NCBI GenBank assembly: GCA_027039485.1
Contig: JALWDZ010000005.1
Coordinates: 1-54,146, forward strand
Origin: Candidatus Shapirobacteria bacterium
GTDB lineage: Bacteria > Patescibacteriota > Microgenomatia > UBA12405 > UBA6130
Length of the DNA stretch: 54,146 nucleotides
Reading direction: 5' to 3'
The position numbers and the translations under genes were made by a program. Shown here one piece after another: positions 8,857 through 17,406 of the stretch (position 1 is the stretch's first letter; each line of letters starts with the position of its first letter). A model generated the notes under the pieces. It had not been told where the DNA came from and made no database searches. It saw nothing but the letters and a program-made list of their open reading frames with translations.

Positions 8857-9338
8857 TTTTGTCGCGGCCAAAAGTAATAAATTAGAAACAAGATTGTTCC
8901 CAAAATTAAACCGCCAAAAATATCAACCGGATAGTGAAGGCCAAAATACACCCGGCCATAGTTGACTAAAAAAATAACCGGCAAAAGAAGCAAAAGCCAC
9001 CACCAGCGGACCAGAAAAGCAAAACCAAGGACCAGAGCCGAACGAAGGCCGTGGCCAGAAGGGAAACTGCCCCACGAATAATGGCCCAACCAGGGCGGCG
9101 GCAGGCGGTGGAAGCGGTAAAAGGGGCGAGGCCAAGGAGAAAAATGCTTGCCCAAAATTTCAACTACTTCGGAAATTATCAACAGGCCAAAGAAAGCTAA
9201 AAAAGTTTTGGGCCGGCGGAGAAAAAAATAAGTTGCCAGCGCCAAAATTAAAATCCACAAAACCCAATGGGAAAAGAAAAACAAAACGGGAATAAAATGG
9301 CTGCTGGCTGGTTGCCAAAATAAAATTGCCTTTATCAT
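8853..9338 (-). CDS. PAP2-family lipid phosphatase
   Basis: Membrane phosphatase of the type-2 phosphatidic acid phosphatase family, probably dephosphorylating a polyprenyl (di)phosphate or phospholipid. 161 residues, about five membrane segments. The three phosphatase motifs are visible: KHFSPWPRP (about residues 64-72), SFPSGHG (about 92-98) and GRVYFGLHYPVD (about 128-139), the last carrying the Arg, His and Asp of motif 3. It overlaps both neighbours by ATGA. Proximity to a DPPR-synthase-like UbiA and GT-C enzymes suggests recycling of a lipid-phosphate sugar carrier. Confidence 0.9.
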   Translation of the reverse strand: MIKAILFWQPASSHFIPVLFFFSHWVLWILILALATYFFLRRPKTFLAFFGLLIISEVVEILGKHFSPWPRPFYRFHRLPPPWLGHYSWGSFPSGHGLRSALVLGFAFLVRWWWLLLLLPVIFLVNYGRVYFGLHYPVDIFGGLILGTILFLIYYFWPRQK

Positions 9339-10300
9339 CTTGCCTTATATTTATACACCTGGAAAGAAACTAAGCCCAAAAAAACACCAAACCAAAGGGT
9401 GGAAAAACGGACCAAGAGGGTGGCTACTACTGCCAAACCGGCCGGCACATGGAGAAGGGCTATCAACAAGCCGGCAACAGTTGGCTCGGCAACGCCAATC
9501 CCTCCCGGCAAAGGAATACCAAAGCCAATTGCCGCCGAGAAAGAAAAAATAAAGAAAGTGGTCAAAAGCCAGTCTAAGGTGAACGGCCGGCCAACCACCT
9601 GAGCTATCAGATAACTGCTCCCGGTCATCTGCACCCCCCAAGCCACCAATCCTAGCAAGACGCCGATTGATAAAAAACGGGGCTGGGCCAAAAAAGCCGC
9701 CTGGTGGTATAAATTTAAAAATTTGCGAACCAGATAGCGATAGCGCCGCCCCAACCAGCGCTGGGGCCAACTGAGAATCTTCTCAGCATGGGCGGGGAAC
9801 TGCAAGCCAACCAAGAAAAAAACGCCTAAAAAAGATACGCCTAACAAAAGTGGTAGGCCGAGGCGAAAACGGAGCACTCCCAAAGTCATCAAAAGCAACA
9901 TCGCTAAGGCATCGGTAAACCTTTCCAAAACAACTACCGCTAAAGTTTTGCTTGCCCGTACCCCGGTAATTTGTTTCACCAGCCACGGCTTAAGTACCTC
10001 GCCAGTTCGGAGGGGAGTCACCACCGTTGCCAGACCGGAAAGGAAAATCAGAGCCGATTGTCGACGATAAAGAAGTTGTTTTGTTTTTTGATGCTCCAAA
10101 ACTCGGGTTAGAAAGAAGTGCCAGCGCCAAAAGCGGAAAAAATAGCTACCTAATGACGCCAAAAGGGCTAAAAGAAAAGGAGCTTGCCAAAACCAATGCC
10201 AATAAAAATGGTAGCGGTGCCAATCATTCCAAAAGGCAAAAACCAAAAATGTTAGGATAAAGAAAAGAAGGACGGTTAAAAATTCAAGCCGGAATTTCAT
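9335..10300 (-). CDS. Lysylphosphatidylglycerol synthase TM region / UPF0104 family protein
   Basis: Integral membrane protein of the LPG_synthase_TM (UPF0104, AglD-like) family. Stand-alone members lack the aminoacyl-transferase domain and may act as lipid or glycolipid flippases. 321 residues with about eight membrane helices. Family signatures are TPLRTGEVLKPWLV near residue 95 and FGIPLPGGIGVAEPT near residue 262. The start ATG 10300 is 8 nt downstream of TGCTATACT. Overlaps PAP2 by ATGA. The substrate is unknown. Confidence 0.85.
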   Translation of the reverse strand: MKFRLEFLTVLLFFILTFLVFAFWNDWHRYHFYWHWFWQAPFLLALLASLGSYFFRFWRWHFFLTRVLEHQKTKQLLYRRQSALIFLSGLATVVTPLRTGEVLKPWLVKQITGVRASKTLAVVVLERFTDALAMLLLMTLGVLRFRLGLPLLLGVSFLGVFFLVGLQFPAHAEKILSWPQRWLGRRYRYLVRKFLNLYHQAAFLAQPRFLSIGVLLGLVAWGVQMTGSSYLIAQVVGRPFTLDWLLTTFFIFSFSAAIGFGIPLPGGIGVAEPTVAGLLIALLHVPAGLAVVATLLVRFSTLWFGVFLGLVSFQVYKYKAR

Positions 10301-10317
10301 TTTGGCTCAGTATAGCA
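10301..10317 (-). promoter_or_regulatory. Extended -10 promoter at divergent start (possibly bidirectional)
   Basis: Minus strand TGCTATACT lies 8 nt before ATG 10300. The opposite strand reads TATAGC directly before ATG 10317, so the near-symmetric AGTATAGCA may serve both directions. The plus-strand use is doubtful because the box abuts the ATG. Confidence 0.45.
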
Positions 10318-11456
10318 TGAAAATTCTAATGACCCTCAGCTACTACCGCCCCAATATTAGCGGCATCACCTACTATGCCGACCAGCTGGCCCGAACCCTT
10401 AGCCAAAAACATCGGGTCACCATTCTTACCGGCCAACACCAAAAAACCTTACCCCGGCGGGAAGTTGTTAACCGCCGCCTCGTTGTTTATCGAGCCGCCG
10501 TCTGGAAACGCCTCAATAAGGGCTTAATCATGCCTACCTATCCAATTTGGGCCTGGCGCCTCGTCCGCCAAAATCAGTTAGTCATTCTTCACGCCCCCCA
10601 GCCAGAAGGCTTCTGGGTTGCCCTTTTTGCCTGGCTTTTCCGGCGCCCCCTCATCGTTGTTCACCACTGCGACTTTTTCTTTCCTTCTTCTTGGCTCAAC
10701 GCCAGCCTTGGCTTTCTTGTTCGCCTCCTCCACCACTTTATTTACGCCTGGGCTACAGCTATCGTTATCTACACCCTTGATTATGGCCAATTCTCCCCTC
10801 TTACCCGAAAGCGCCTCCTCAAGGCTGAGGTAATTTTACCCCCTATCAAACTTCCTCCAGAACACCAGCCGGCCCAGTTGCCAACGGCCCGAGTTAAAAT
10901 TGGCTTTGTGGGTCGTTTAGGCTGGGAAAAAGGGTTGCCGGTCCTCCTGAAAGCCATTCCTCATCTGGCTCGGCGACTAAATGATTTCAAAATCATCCTC
11001 ATCGGCCCCCAGCCGGTAGGCGACACTTCCTTCCAAAAAGTAAAACCGCTTCTGGCAAAATATCGTCACTATCTGTACTTTACCGGGCCAATAGCCCGCC
11101 AAGACCTGGCTGCTTATTACCGCCAATTTAATTGTTTAGTCCTGCCCAGCACTAGCTCGTTGGAAAGTTTTGGGATTGTCCAGCCAGAGGCCATGGTTAG
11201 CGGCTGCCCGGTAGTGGCCAGCAATCTCCCCGGAGTCCGCGTTCCCGTCCAAATGACTGGCATGGGAGAGTTGGTTGTTCCCGGTGATAGTGCCGATTTA
11301 GCCGCTAAAGTATTACAGGTCGTTCAACATCCGTCCCGTTATCGGCAAACAAAATTAGCTCGGCAAATTTTTGCCTTCCAAAATTTTATTGCTGCTTGGC
11401 AACAATTAATTGCCAATACCGTTGCGGTGGCCAAGCTTGGCGGCGGCAAAAAATAA
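10317..11456 (+). CDS. Glycosyltransferase family 4 (GT-B)
   Basis: Retaining GT-B enzyme that transfers a sugar from a nucleotide donor, here probably to a lipid or surface glycan. 379 residues. The N-terminal domain has YYRPNISGITYYADQLAR; the C-terminal domain has GFVGRLGWEKGLPVLL and the EX7E region SLESFGIVQPEAMVSG followed by CPVVAS. ATG 10317 is chosen over TTG 10302, because the product then begins MKILMTLSYY as in the family. Its last 71 bp overlap the 3' end of the convergent GT-C gene, an unusually long overlap; both frames look real there. Confidence 0.9.
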   Translation: MKILMTLSYYRPNISGITYYADQLARTLSQKHRVTILTGQHQKTLPRREVVNRRLVVYRAAVWKRLNKGLIMPTYPIWAWRLVRQNQLVILHAPQPEGFWVALFAWLFRRPLIVVHHCDFFFPSSWLNASLGFLVRLLHHFIYAWATAIVIYTLDYGQFSPLTRKRLLKAEVILPPIKLPPEHQPAQLPTARVKIGFVGRLGWEKGLPVLLKAIPHLARRLNDFKIILIGPQPVGDTSFQKVKPLLAKYRHYLYFTGPIARQDLAAYYRQFNCLVLPSTSSLESFGIVQPEAMVSGCPVVASNLPGVRVPVQMTGMGELVVPGDSADLAAKVLQVVQHPSRYRQTKLARQIFAFQNFIAAWQQLIANTVAVAKLGGGKK

Positions 11457-13029
11457 ATACTTCGGGATGATCGTAAACAGTAAACATTTCTTCGGCCGAA
11501 CGATCATTAATGGTAAGCAAATTTTTGCCCCGCCAACTCAAGCCAGGAAAATTAACAAAGTGTTGGCAAAGCCGAAAGTTTAATTTGCCAGCAAAAAGAA
11601 GACGGTAAAAACGGGCGGCATAAGGATAACGATCGGGCACCCGGGGAATAGATCCCCAAAGGCGATTGGAAGAAAGAATAAGATAGTCTAAATGGGATAA
11701 TTGTTGAACAATTTGTTGCCATTTCGCCGAATTATCGGGAGCAAACAAGTCTAAGGTTTCCTGCGAATACCGGAATGCACTCTGGCCATCAAGAGGAAGC
11801 GGTAGGCAATCATCCCAATACTCACAAGAAATCGTTGCACCCGGCGGTACTTGCTGGTATATCCATCGTGACGCCGCCAACCGCGAAAGGGGCTGGCGAT
11901 AAATGTTCACAAAAAGTAGCGGCCAGGTGATATAAAAAGTGATCAAAATAATTCGTGTTATTAAATGTGAACATTTAGGCCAAAGATAATTACTATGGAA
12001 TTTGCTCAAAAAGAGGGCAATTGCCGGATAAATAGGAAGAAAATATCGTCCCGCTTTGGCAAACTGGGCTCCCTGAAAGCCAAATACTAAAAGAATCCAA
12101 AGAAAAGCCCAAACTAAAATTTCTTCTTGCCACCAGCGGTAGAGAAATAAACTGGCCAGAAAAGCAAGGCTTAAGGGAATCCCTAATTCCCAGAAAAAAA
12201 TGTTCCGGGCTGGAAAAACCCAGGCTGGCCGCCGTAGCCATTGGACACTGGGGGGAAACCAAACATCAGGCCGCGACCAGTGGCGCAGTTGTTGCCAGCT
12301 TTGCCAAAAAGAAGGGTTTAGCCGCCAGCCTTGAAAATAAATTGGCGCTGCCAAATAAACTCCAAAAAAAGTCGCCCCCAGCAAAAGCAATTCCGCCAGC
12401 AAAAGCTTTTGCCAACGGCGGCGGTGCTGCCAGAAGAGAAAAAAGCTCAAAAAAATTACCCCCAAAAAGGCAGAAATTTTGGCTGCCAAAGCTAAGCCTA
12501 AACTAAAACCAGCCAGAACGAGCCAGCCCGGATGCTGATGCCGCCGATATTGCCAGGCGGCAACAAAACTAGCCCAGAGGAAAAAATTAAGGAAGGGGTC
12601 AACAGTATAAAAATGGCTTAGTTGGATCGGCAAAACCATAAGGGCGTAGAAAAAAGGCGCCCAAATATCCTTGCTAACTAGAAAAAGCAAGATCATGACC
12701 CCGCTGTCAACCAAAGCCGCTAAAATACGCCCCATAAGGGTTAGGTGATCGTAGTCAGTCCAATGAAAAAATTCCCCGCCAGCCTTGGTTAGCCAAAGAG
12801 GTAAAGGACCGTAGACAAAAAAACGGAAACCACGATTAAAAGGATTAAGGGGCGAGTGCGCGGTTTGAAAATATTCCCCTAACGAAGAGGGCCAATCGAG
12901 GCGAAGAGTAACCATGGTCAAAAAGCGGCCGTCAGGGTGGAGATGTTGATTGCGATCCCAATTGAAATGATAAAGGCGGCCCGCAAGGCCCAAAAGAAAA
13001 ATCGCTAAAACAAGCAGCCAGCGCTTCAT
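11386..13029 (-). CDS. GT-C glycosyltransferase, PMT/ArnT-like (GT39 type)
   Basis: Polytopic membrane glycosyltransferase using a polyprenyl-phosphate sugar donor. 547 residues, about twelve hydrophobic segments. The first extracytoplasmic loop carries NQHLHPDGRFLTM, with an acidic residue where GT-C enzymes have a catalytic Asp. After the helices comes a soluble tail containing SCEYWDDCLPLPLDG and DHPEVFIF, similar to the tail of the neighbour at 13669-15186. Start ATG 13029 lies 5 nt after TAAAAT. Acceptor and sugar are unknown. Confidence 0.82.
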   Translation of the reverse strand: MKRWLLVLAIFLLGLAGRLYHFNWDRNQHLHPDGRFLTMVTLRLDWPSSLGEYFQTAHSPLNPFNRGFRFFVYGPLPLWLTKAGGEFFHWTDYDHLTLMGRILAALVDSGVMILLFLVSKDIWAPFFYALMVLPIQLSHFYTVDPFLNFFLWASFVAAWQYRRHQHPGWLVLAGFSLGLALAAKISAFLGVIFLSFFLFWQHRRRWQKLLLAELLLLGATFFGVYLAAPIYFQGWRLNPSFWQSWQQLRHWSRPDVWFPPSVQWLRRPAWVFPARNIFFWELGIPLSLAFLASLFLYRWWQEEILVWAFLWILLVFGFQGAQFAKAGRYFLPIYPAIALFLSKFHSNYLWPKCSHLITRIILITFYITWPLLFVNIYRQPLSRLAASRWIYQQVPPGATISCEYWDDCLPLPLDGQSAFRYSQETLDLFAPDNSAKWQQIVQQLSHLDYLILSSNRLWGSIPRVPDRYPYAARFYRLLFAGKLNFRLCQHFVNFPGLSWRGKNLLTINDRSAEEMFTVYDHPEVFIFCRRQAWPPQRYWQLIVAKQQ

Positions 13030-13079
13030 AGCCTATTTTAACGGCTGGAAAAGAAAAACTAAACCTTCTAAAATAGGGC
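13030..13079. promoter_or_regulatory. Divergent pair of leaderless promoters
   Basis: A 50-bp gap holds two mirror-image signals: TAAAAT then AGGCT and ATG 13029 on the minus strand, and TAAAAT (13069-13074) then AGGGC and ATG 13080 on the plus strand. Both have a 5-nt gap between -10 and ATG. Confidence 0.6.
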
Positions 13080-13682
13080 ATGGCCGAGAATTTGGAACAA
13101 ATTGCCGCTGAAATTAACCGCTGTCAAAAATGCCCTCTGGCCAAAATGGCTACCCAAGCTGTCCCCGGCGCCGGCAATCCAAAAGCTAAAATCGTTTTCA
13201 TCGGCGAAGCGCCCGGCTACTGGGAGGACCAAAAAGGCATTCCTTTTGTCGGTGCCGCCGGCCATCTGCTCGATAAGCTTCTGGCTTCAATCAACCTTCG
13301 CCGGGAAGAAATTTTTATCACCAATATTCTCAAACACCGCCCGCCCAACAATCGCGATCCCCTCCCGGCTGAAATTAAAACTTGCAGTCCTTTCTTACGC
13401 CGCCAACTTTTAGTTATCCAGCCGGAGGTTATTGTAACTCTAGGCCGGTTTGCCATGAACTTCTTTCTCCCCCATGCCTATATTTCCCGGGTTCACGGCG
13501 AAGCAAAACCGGTCCGCTGGGAAGGGCTTGACCTTCTTCTTGTTCCTATGTACCATCCTGCCGCCGCCCTGCGCAACGGCCAGGTAATGCAACAACTACA
13601 AGATGATTTCCAAAAGTTGGCCGCCATCCTTCACCAAGAGGAAAAACCCGCTCCGCCGCCGGAACAAACTAGTCTTTTTTGA
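13080..13682 (+). CDS. Family 4 uracil-DNA glycosylase (Fe-S)
   Basis: Removes uracil from DNA in base excision repair. 200 residues. The N-terminal CQKCPLA (Cys15, Cys18) plus two later cysteines (about residue 22-codon region NILKHRP onward, KTCSP near residue 100) fit the 4Fe-4S cluster of this family; the third ligand position is less clear to me. Catalytic region FIGEAPGYWEDQKGIPFVG and C-terminal MYHPAAALRN are diagnostic. The protein ends EQTSLF, a QxSLF peptide that resembles the beta-clamp-binding consensus. The last 14 bp overlap the convergent GT-C gene. Confidence 0.92.
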   Translation: MAENLEQIAAEINRCQKCPLAKMATQAVPGAGNPKAKIVFIGEAPGYWEDQKGIPFVGAAGHLLDKLLASINLRREEIFITNILKHRPPNNRDPLPAEIKTCSPFLRRQLLVIQPEVIVTLGRFAMNFFLPHAYISRVHGEAKPVRWEGLDLLLVPMYHPAAALRNGQVMQQLQDDFQKLAAILHQEEKPAPPPEQTSLF

Positions 13683-15186
13683 CTCGCGTCCAAATTCGAA
13701 TTGTCGGGTGGTCAAAAACAGTCCAGGTTTCCTCGCTGGCTAGGTCGCTCCCCAAAAACATATTTAGCCACCTAGGCCAGGGAGTAATAACTTTTTCTTC
13801 CCGAAAGCCTAGCCGGCCAGAAAAAAGCTGGCGGTAAAAAGCAGCCGCTTTAGGAAACCGCTCGGCAAGGGGCAAATAATTAGCAAAAACGCGCCGCGAC
13901 GCCAAAACAATCTTGTCTGCTTGTGGCAAATAGCGGGCCAGTTTTTGTTGCTCCGCCCGGTTAGCGTCGAGATGATAAAAGTCAACGACTAGAATTCGGA
14001 GATCATTTTGGTTGTCTAGCGGCAATAAATAAACATTGCCCGTTTCTTCTAAAAGGGTAGTCCCGGGCGGTAATTGGTTCAACCAACGGCTAGCCCGCCA
14101 ACGGGTGTCGGGGCGCAAATAAAGGGAAAAGAACAAAAGGCCCGGGAGAAGGAAAAGGGCCAAGCCTCCATAAAAAAGCCGCCGGCGGGTAAAAAAACCT
14201 CGCCAAAACCAGCTCGCCAGCAAAAGCGCAAATGGGACTAGGGGGAGAGTAAAGCGCACCCATTTTACCCAGAGAAACAAATTTGCCATCCAGGCTAAAA
14301 CCGGCAAATAAAGCCAGCCAGTTTTGGCAAACCGAGCTATGTGCTTAAATCCCAAAAAGAGAGCTGGAAAAAAGGCCAAGAAAAGAGGCAAGCCTAGGAC
14401 CCAGGGAAACACTTTTTGCAATTGAAAAAGAAGGGGTTTAGTGCCAGCAAACTGCCAAGTATAAAAAATCGGCACCTGGCCACGGGCAATATTGCTTTCA
14501 TATTGGACCGTCCGCCAAACCGCAAGAGGATTTTGCCAATAAATAGGCGATAGTACCATAGCCAAAATTACAGCCAGAAAAGGCCCGAGAGCTATTATTG
14601 CCTTTTTCTTCTGCCGCCAGGCCCAGTAACTAAAAATTAGTTCGGCCGGCAAAACAAATGCCAGAGCGCTAACTTTGGTGGCCAAGGCCAGGCCGAAAAC
14701 AAAATGCAGGCCCCAGCCGGCTTTCTGGTTACCCTCAGCAAAAAGACCCAAAAAATAAACCGTCAAAAAAAGTTCTAAAGTCAGAAGTGTTTCGGTGGTG
14801 CCAAAATGGGCTGCCTGAATTAGGCCAGGGCTAAAAATCAGCAATAAGGGAAAAAGCCAAACCGGCCGCCAGCAGCGCCAGCGGCTCCAAAAGAATCCAG
14901 CTAATACTAAAAGGGTTCCTGCCAAAGCCGAGAGAAAACGCAACCCATAGATAGCCCCTGGAAAAGATAACCCGCCGGGCCACAACCGGCCAAAAAGGCT
15001 AACCAAAAGGAGTGGAAATTCTCCATAAGCATAAAAATGGGGATCGCCGGTTTTTTGGAGAGATATAATTCCCCACCCCATATTATTTTCATCGGGATGA
15101 AAAAAGAAACCCTGCCCCCAATTAAGCCCACCAAAACGGGTAATGACTGCCAAAACAAGGAGAATTACCAAAACCCGCTTAGCCAT
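13669..15186 (-). CDS. GT-C glycosyltransferase, PMT/ArnT-like (GT39 type)
   Basis: Membrane glycosyltransferase expected to use a polyprenyl-phosphate-linked sugar. 505 residues, about eleven membrane helices. The first loop has FFFHPDENNMGWG, the acidic motif of the PMT_2 family. The soluble C-terminal part has TTLLEETGNVYLLPLDN and TVFDHPTIRIW, echoing the neighbour at 11386-13029. Its start overlaps the UbiA stop by 8 bp, so it belongs to the operon UbiA, GT-C. Together with UbiA this suggests use of a polyprenyl-phosphate pentose donor, which is inference. Confidence 0.85.
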   Translation of the reverse strand: MAKRVLVILLVLAVITRFGGLNWGQGFFFHPDENNMGWGIISLQKTGDPHFYAYGEFPLLLVSLFGRLWPGGLSFPGAIYGLRFLSALAGTLLVLAGFFWSRWRCWRPVWLFPLLLIFSPGLIQAAHFGTTETLLTLELFLTVYFLGLFAEGNQKAGWGLHFVFGLALATKVSALAFVLPAELIFSYWAWRQKKKAIIALGPFLAVILAMVLSPIYWQNPLAVWRTVQYESNIARGQVPIFYTWQFAGTKPLLFQLQKVFPWVLGLPLFLAFFPALFLGFKHIARFAKTGWLYLPVLAWMANLFLWVKWVRFTLPLVPFALLLASWFWRGFFTRRRLFYGGLALFLLPGLLFFSLYLRPDTRWRASRWLNQLPPGTTLLEETGNVYLLPLDNQNDLRILVVDFYHLDANRAEQQKLARYLPQADKIVLASRRVFANYLPLAERFPKAAAFYRQLFSGRLGFREEKVITPWPRWLNMFLGSDLASEETWTVFDHPTIRIWTRVKKD

Positions 15187-16105
15187 AGAGAATCAGAATG
15201 ATCATCACCCCCCAAAGAAATACCGAGCCTAAGAGGGTGCCGCTAGCGGCCAATAATTTTTCCGGCTGTTCGCTTTCGGGGCGACCATGAAAAACTAGCC
15301 GGCCATACTCCATGATGCCGGTAATAACCGGGAAAATTGTCAGCATTAACCATTTGCGATCCATCAAAAGATAAGAGCGTAACCCAAAAAGGGAGCGGAA
15401 ATATTGGTTAGCAAATGACTGGGGACCAGCAAAATAGGTAAAAAGCGAATACGACAAAAGCGTGGAAACGCCAAAAAGGGAAAGATAAAAGTCAAGCAAG
15501 GTTAGGCGATAATTTTTAAGAGCGGGGCGCGTTTTGCTGCCCTCATGGACCCATTCTCCCCGCCGCTTGCCGGCAGCAATGAAAAGAGCCAGAAAGACGA
15601 CTGTAAAAAAGAGCCAAACTGGTAAATGGTAGCCGCTTACCAGCTCACCGCTGAAAGCTCGGATAATAAAGGAGGTGGCAATGGCGGCAATATCCCAAAG
15701 CACTAATTTTTTCAACCAAAGAGTATAAGCAAGATGAAGCCCGAAGAAAAAAAGCATCAAAAGGGCAAACGGCCAACCCAACAAAACTGCCAAACTAAAA
15801 CCGGCTAAAAAAAGAATAAAAATTAGGCTGATGGCTTCTGAAGGAGTTACCTGGCCAGCGGCTAGAGGGCGCTGCTTCTTCAAGGGGTGACGGCGGTCAA
15901 AAGGCGCATCCAAAAGGTCGTTAAAAATATAGGAAGCCGAGGATAACAAGCAAAGCACTACAAATGCCAAAAAAACTTGATAAAAAAGTTGGGCGTTAAA
16001 AAGCTGGCCGGTAAAAATAATGGCAGCAAAAGCGGCCAAATTTTTAGCCCACTGCCAGGGGCGGAACAAAATTAGATAATTTTTAAAGCGCCGGCTAAAA
16101 TTCAT
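15179..16105 (-). CDS. UbiA-family prenyltransferase, decaprenyl-phosphate phosphoribosyltransferase-like
   Basis: Likely transfers 5-phosphoribose from PRPP to a polyprenyl phosphate, like mycobacterial Rv3806c. 308 residues, about eight to nine helices. The key loop is NDLLDAPFDRRHP, then LKKQRPLAAGQV; the ND..D...DR.HP.K..RP.AAG pattern is that of the DPPR-synthase subgroup rather than quinone enzymes. ATG 16105 is preferred over TTG 16132; it overlaps the preceding surface-protein stop by 11 bp. Neighbours include GT-C transferases and, farther along the same strand, a PAP2 phosphatase. Confidence 0.85.
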   Translation of the reverse strand: MNFSRRFKNYLILFRPWQWAKNLAAFAAIIFTGQLFNAQLFYQVFLAFVVLCLLSSASYIFNDLLDAPFDRRHPLKKQRPLAAGQVTPSEAISLIFILFLAGFSLAVLLGWPFALLMLFFFGLHLAYTLWLKKLVLWDIAAIATSFIIRAFSGELVSGYHLPVWLFFTVVFLALFIAAGKRRGEWVHEGSKTRPALKNYRLTLLDFYLSLFGVSTLLSYSLFTYFAGPQSFANQYFRSLFGLRSYLLMDRKWLMLTIFPVITGIMEYGRLVFHGRPESEQPEKLLAASGTLLGSVFLWGVMIILILYG

Positions 16106-17399
16106 TGCCCAATAACCATAAATAACCGCCAAAACTTAAGGTCAGAAAGATAACCGCTAGCAAAAAGACGCTAAATGATCCTGGGCCAGTATTAGGAATT
16201 CCGCTAGCGGTAGCAGTAATTCCGGGAGTAGCGGTTGGCATAATCGTTGGTGTTGGCGAGGGCGCTAAGGTTGCTGTCGCCGAAGCGGTAAAAGCCGGCT
16301 CCGGCCCATCGTCGGCCGCTAAGACAGTAAAATGGCGGGTAAAAGTTTGTTCATTTCCCTGGGGATCATAATAGTGAACCGTTAAGGTGTGATCGCCGGG
16401 AGCCAAATTATCAGGTATTGTCCAGCTCCACTGTTGGTCATCCCCAATAGGAATATCGGCGCTTACCACTGGCTTTTCCGAATGGATTTCGATTTTTACC
16501 CGCCCGCCAGCCGCCCCCTGGCCAAAAATTTGCGGCTGACGAGTGTTGATTTTCTCGCCCTCATTGGGATTCAAAATCTTAAAAGGCGCCGGCGTCGGCG
16601 ATACCCCTGTTTCCGGCAACAATTTGGCGGCAGTGGTTGGCAAAGGCGTCGGAGTTGTTTTCTGACGGAAATCGTCATTTTGGCCTAAAATAATCGGCGG
16701 CACCGGTTGGTTTTGGGCTACCACATTGCGCACTACGGTTGCCGCATTAACCTGGCGAATTACCCGGATTGTTTCTTCTGTTGCCGGGTCTAGCTTAGGA
16801 TTAAACTTGGCTAATTGGGCGTCAAAAGCCACGCTCAGAGGAATTACCCAATGTCCTTCCGAGGAGACTAAAGAAGAAAGCGGCGCCAGGCCGGGAATAT
16901 TTAAGTAAACAATGGCTCCAGCGGCCGGGGCACCGCCAGGGAGTCGAACATCCCCGTAAGCCAAATTTGCTACCGGCAACATCCCAGCTATCGGCGGCGC
17001 TAATTTCACCTGATAAGCAGCCGCTTGGTAACGCCGCCCGCCTGAAATAATTACAAATGTATACCGCTGGCCTGCTTCCAAACCACGGTTTACAATCACA
17101 TAGTGAGTAGTGAAATTGCCATCGCCGCGGCTATCCCAAAAAATCGCCTCTTTGCCCAAATTTAAGGCCACTTCTCCTTTAGTAGGCTGAGCTGTTAACC
17201 AGCTAACCACAAAAGAACGATCGGTAACATTGGCAATCTGCACCCCCCGAGGAGATGAATCTCCACTAGCTCTTCCCCGTAAAACCGCCTGGCGACGGAC
17301 CAAAATTACCCCTATGCCTAGAGCCAGCAATAAAATTACGCCCAAAAAAGAAGGGATCGCTTTTCTCGCCCCCAATTTTGTTTTTATTTTTTCTACCAT
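16095..17399 (-). CDS. Surface protein with Fn3/Ig-like domains and IPNTG-type C-terminal tail
   Basis: Probable envelope-anchored extracellular protein. 434 residues: N-terminal membrane anchor (about 18-36); Fn3-like domain (GVQIANVTDRSFVVSWLT); a carboxypeptidase-regulatory-like segment (GAIVYLNIPG); a Thr/Pro linker; an Ig-like domain (ILNPNEGEKINTRQPQIFG to LTVHYYDPQGNEQTFTRHF); a Thr/Ala/Pro-rich stalk; then IPNTGPG followed by a final hydrophobic helix. IPNTG resembles an LPxTG sorting signal, but no basic residues follow the helix. It follows the PilN/PilO-like genes, so a link to a pilus-like machine is possible. Confidence 0.75.
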   Translation of the reverse strand: MVEKIKTKLGARKAIPSFLGVILLLALGIGVILVRRQAVLRGRASGDSSPRGVQIANVTDRSFVVSWLTAQPTKGEVALNLGKEAIFWDSRGDGNFTTHYVIVNRGLEAGQRYTFVIISGGRRYQAAAYQVKLAPPIAGMLPVANLAYGDVRLPGGAPAAGAIVYLNIPGLAPLSSLVSSEGHWVIPLSVAFDAQLAKFNPKLDPATEETIRVIRQVNAATVVRNVVAQNQPVPPIILGQNDDFRQKTTPTPLPTTAAKLLPETGVSPTPAPFKILNPNEGEKINTRQPQIFGQGAAGGRVKIEIHSEKPVVSADIPIGDDQQWSWTIPDNLAPGDHTLTVHYYDPQGNEQTFTRHFTVLAADDGPEPAFTASATATLAPSPTPTIMPTATPGITATASGIPNTGPGSFSVFLLAVIFLTLSFGGYLWLLGNEF

Positions 17400-17406
17400 T
17401 TCATTT

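Noticed and set aside
6841-8871. UGA recoding (genetic code 25)
   Set aside because: UGA serves as stop at numerous ATGA overlaps (for example 8853, 9335, 17781, 53665) and reading through would break neighbours.
10301-10316. Start of the GT4 gene at TTG 10302
   Set aside because: ATG 10317 gives the normal family N-terminus, and the TTG lies in the promoter gap of the divergent gene.
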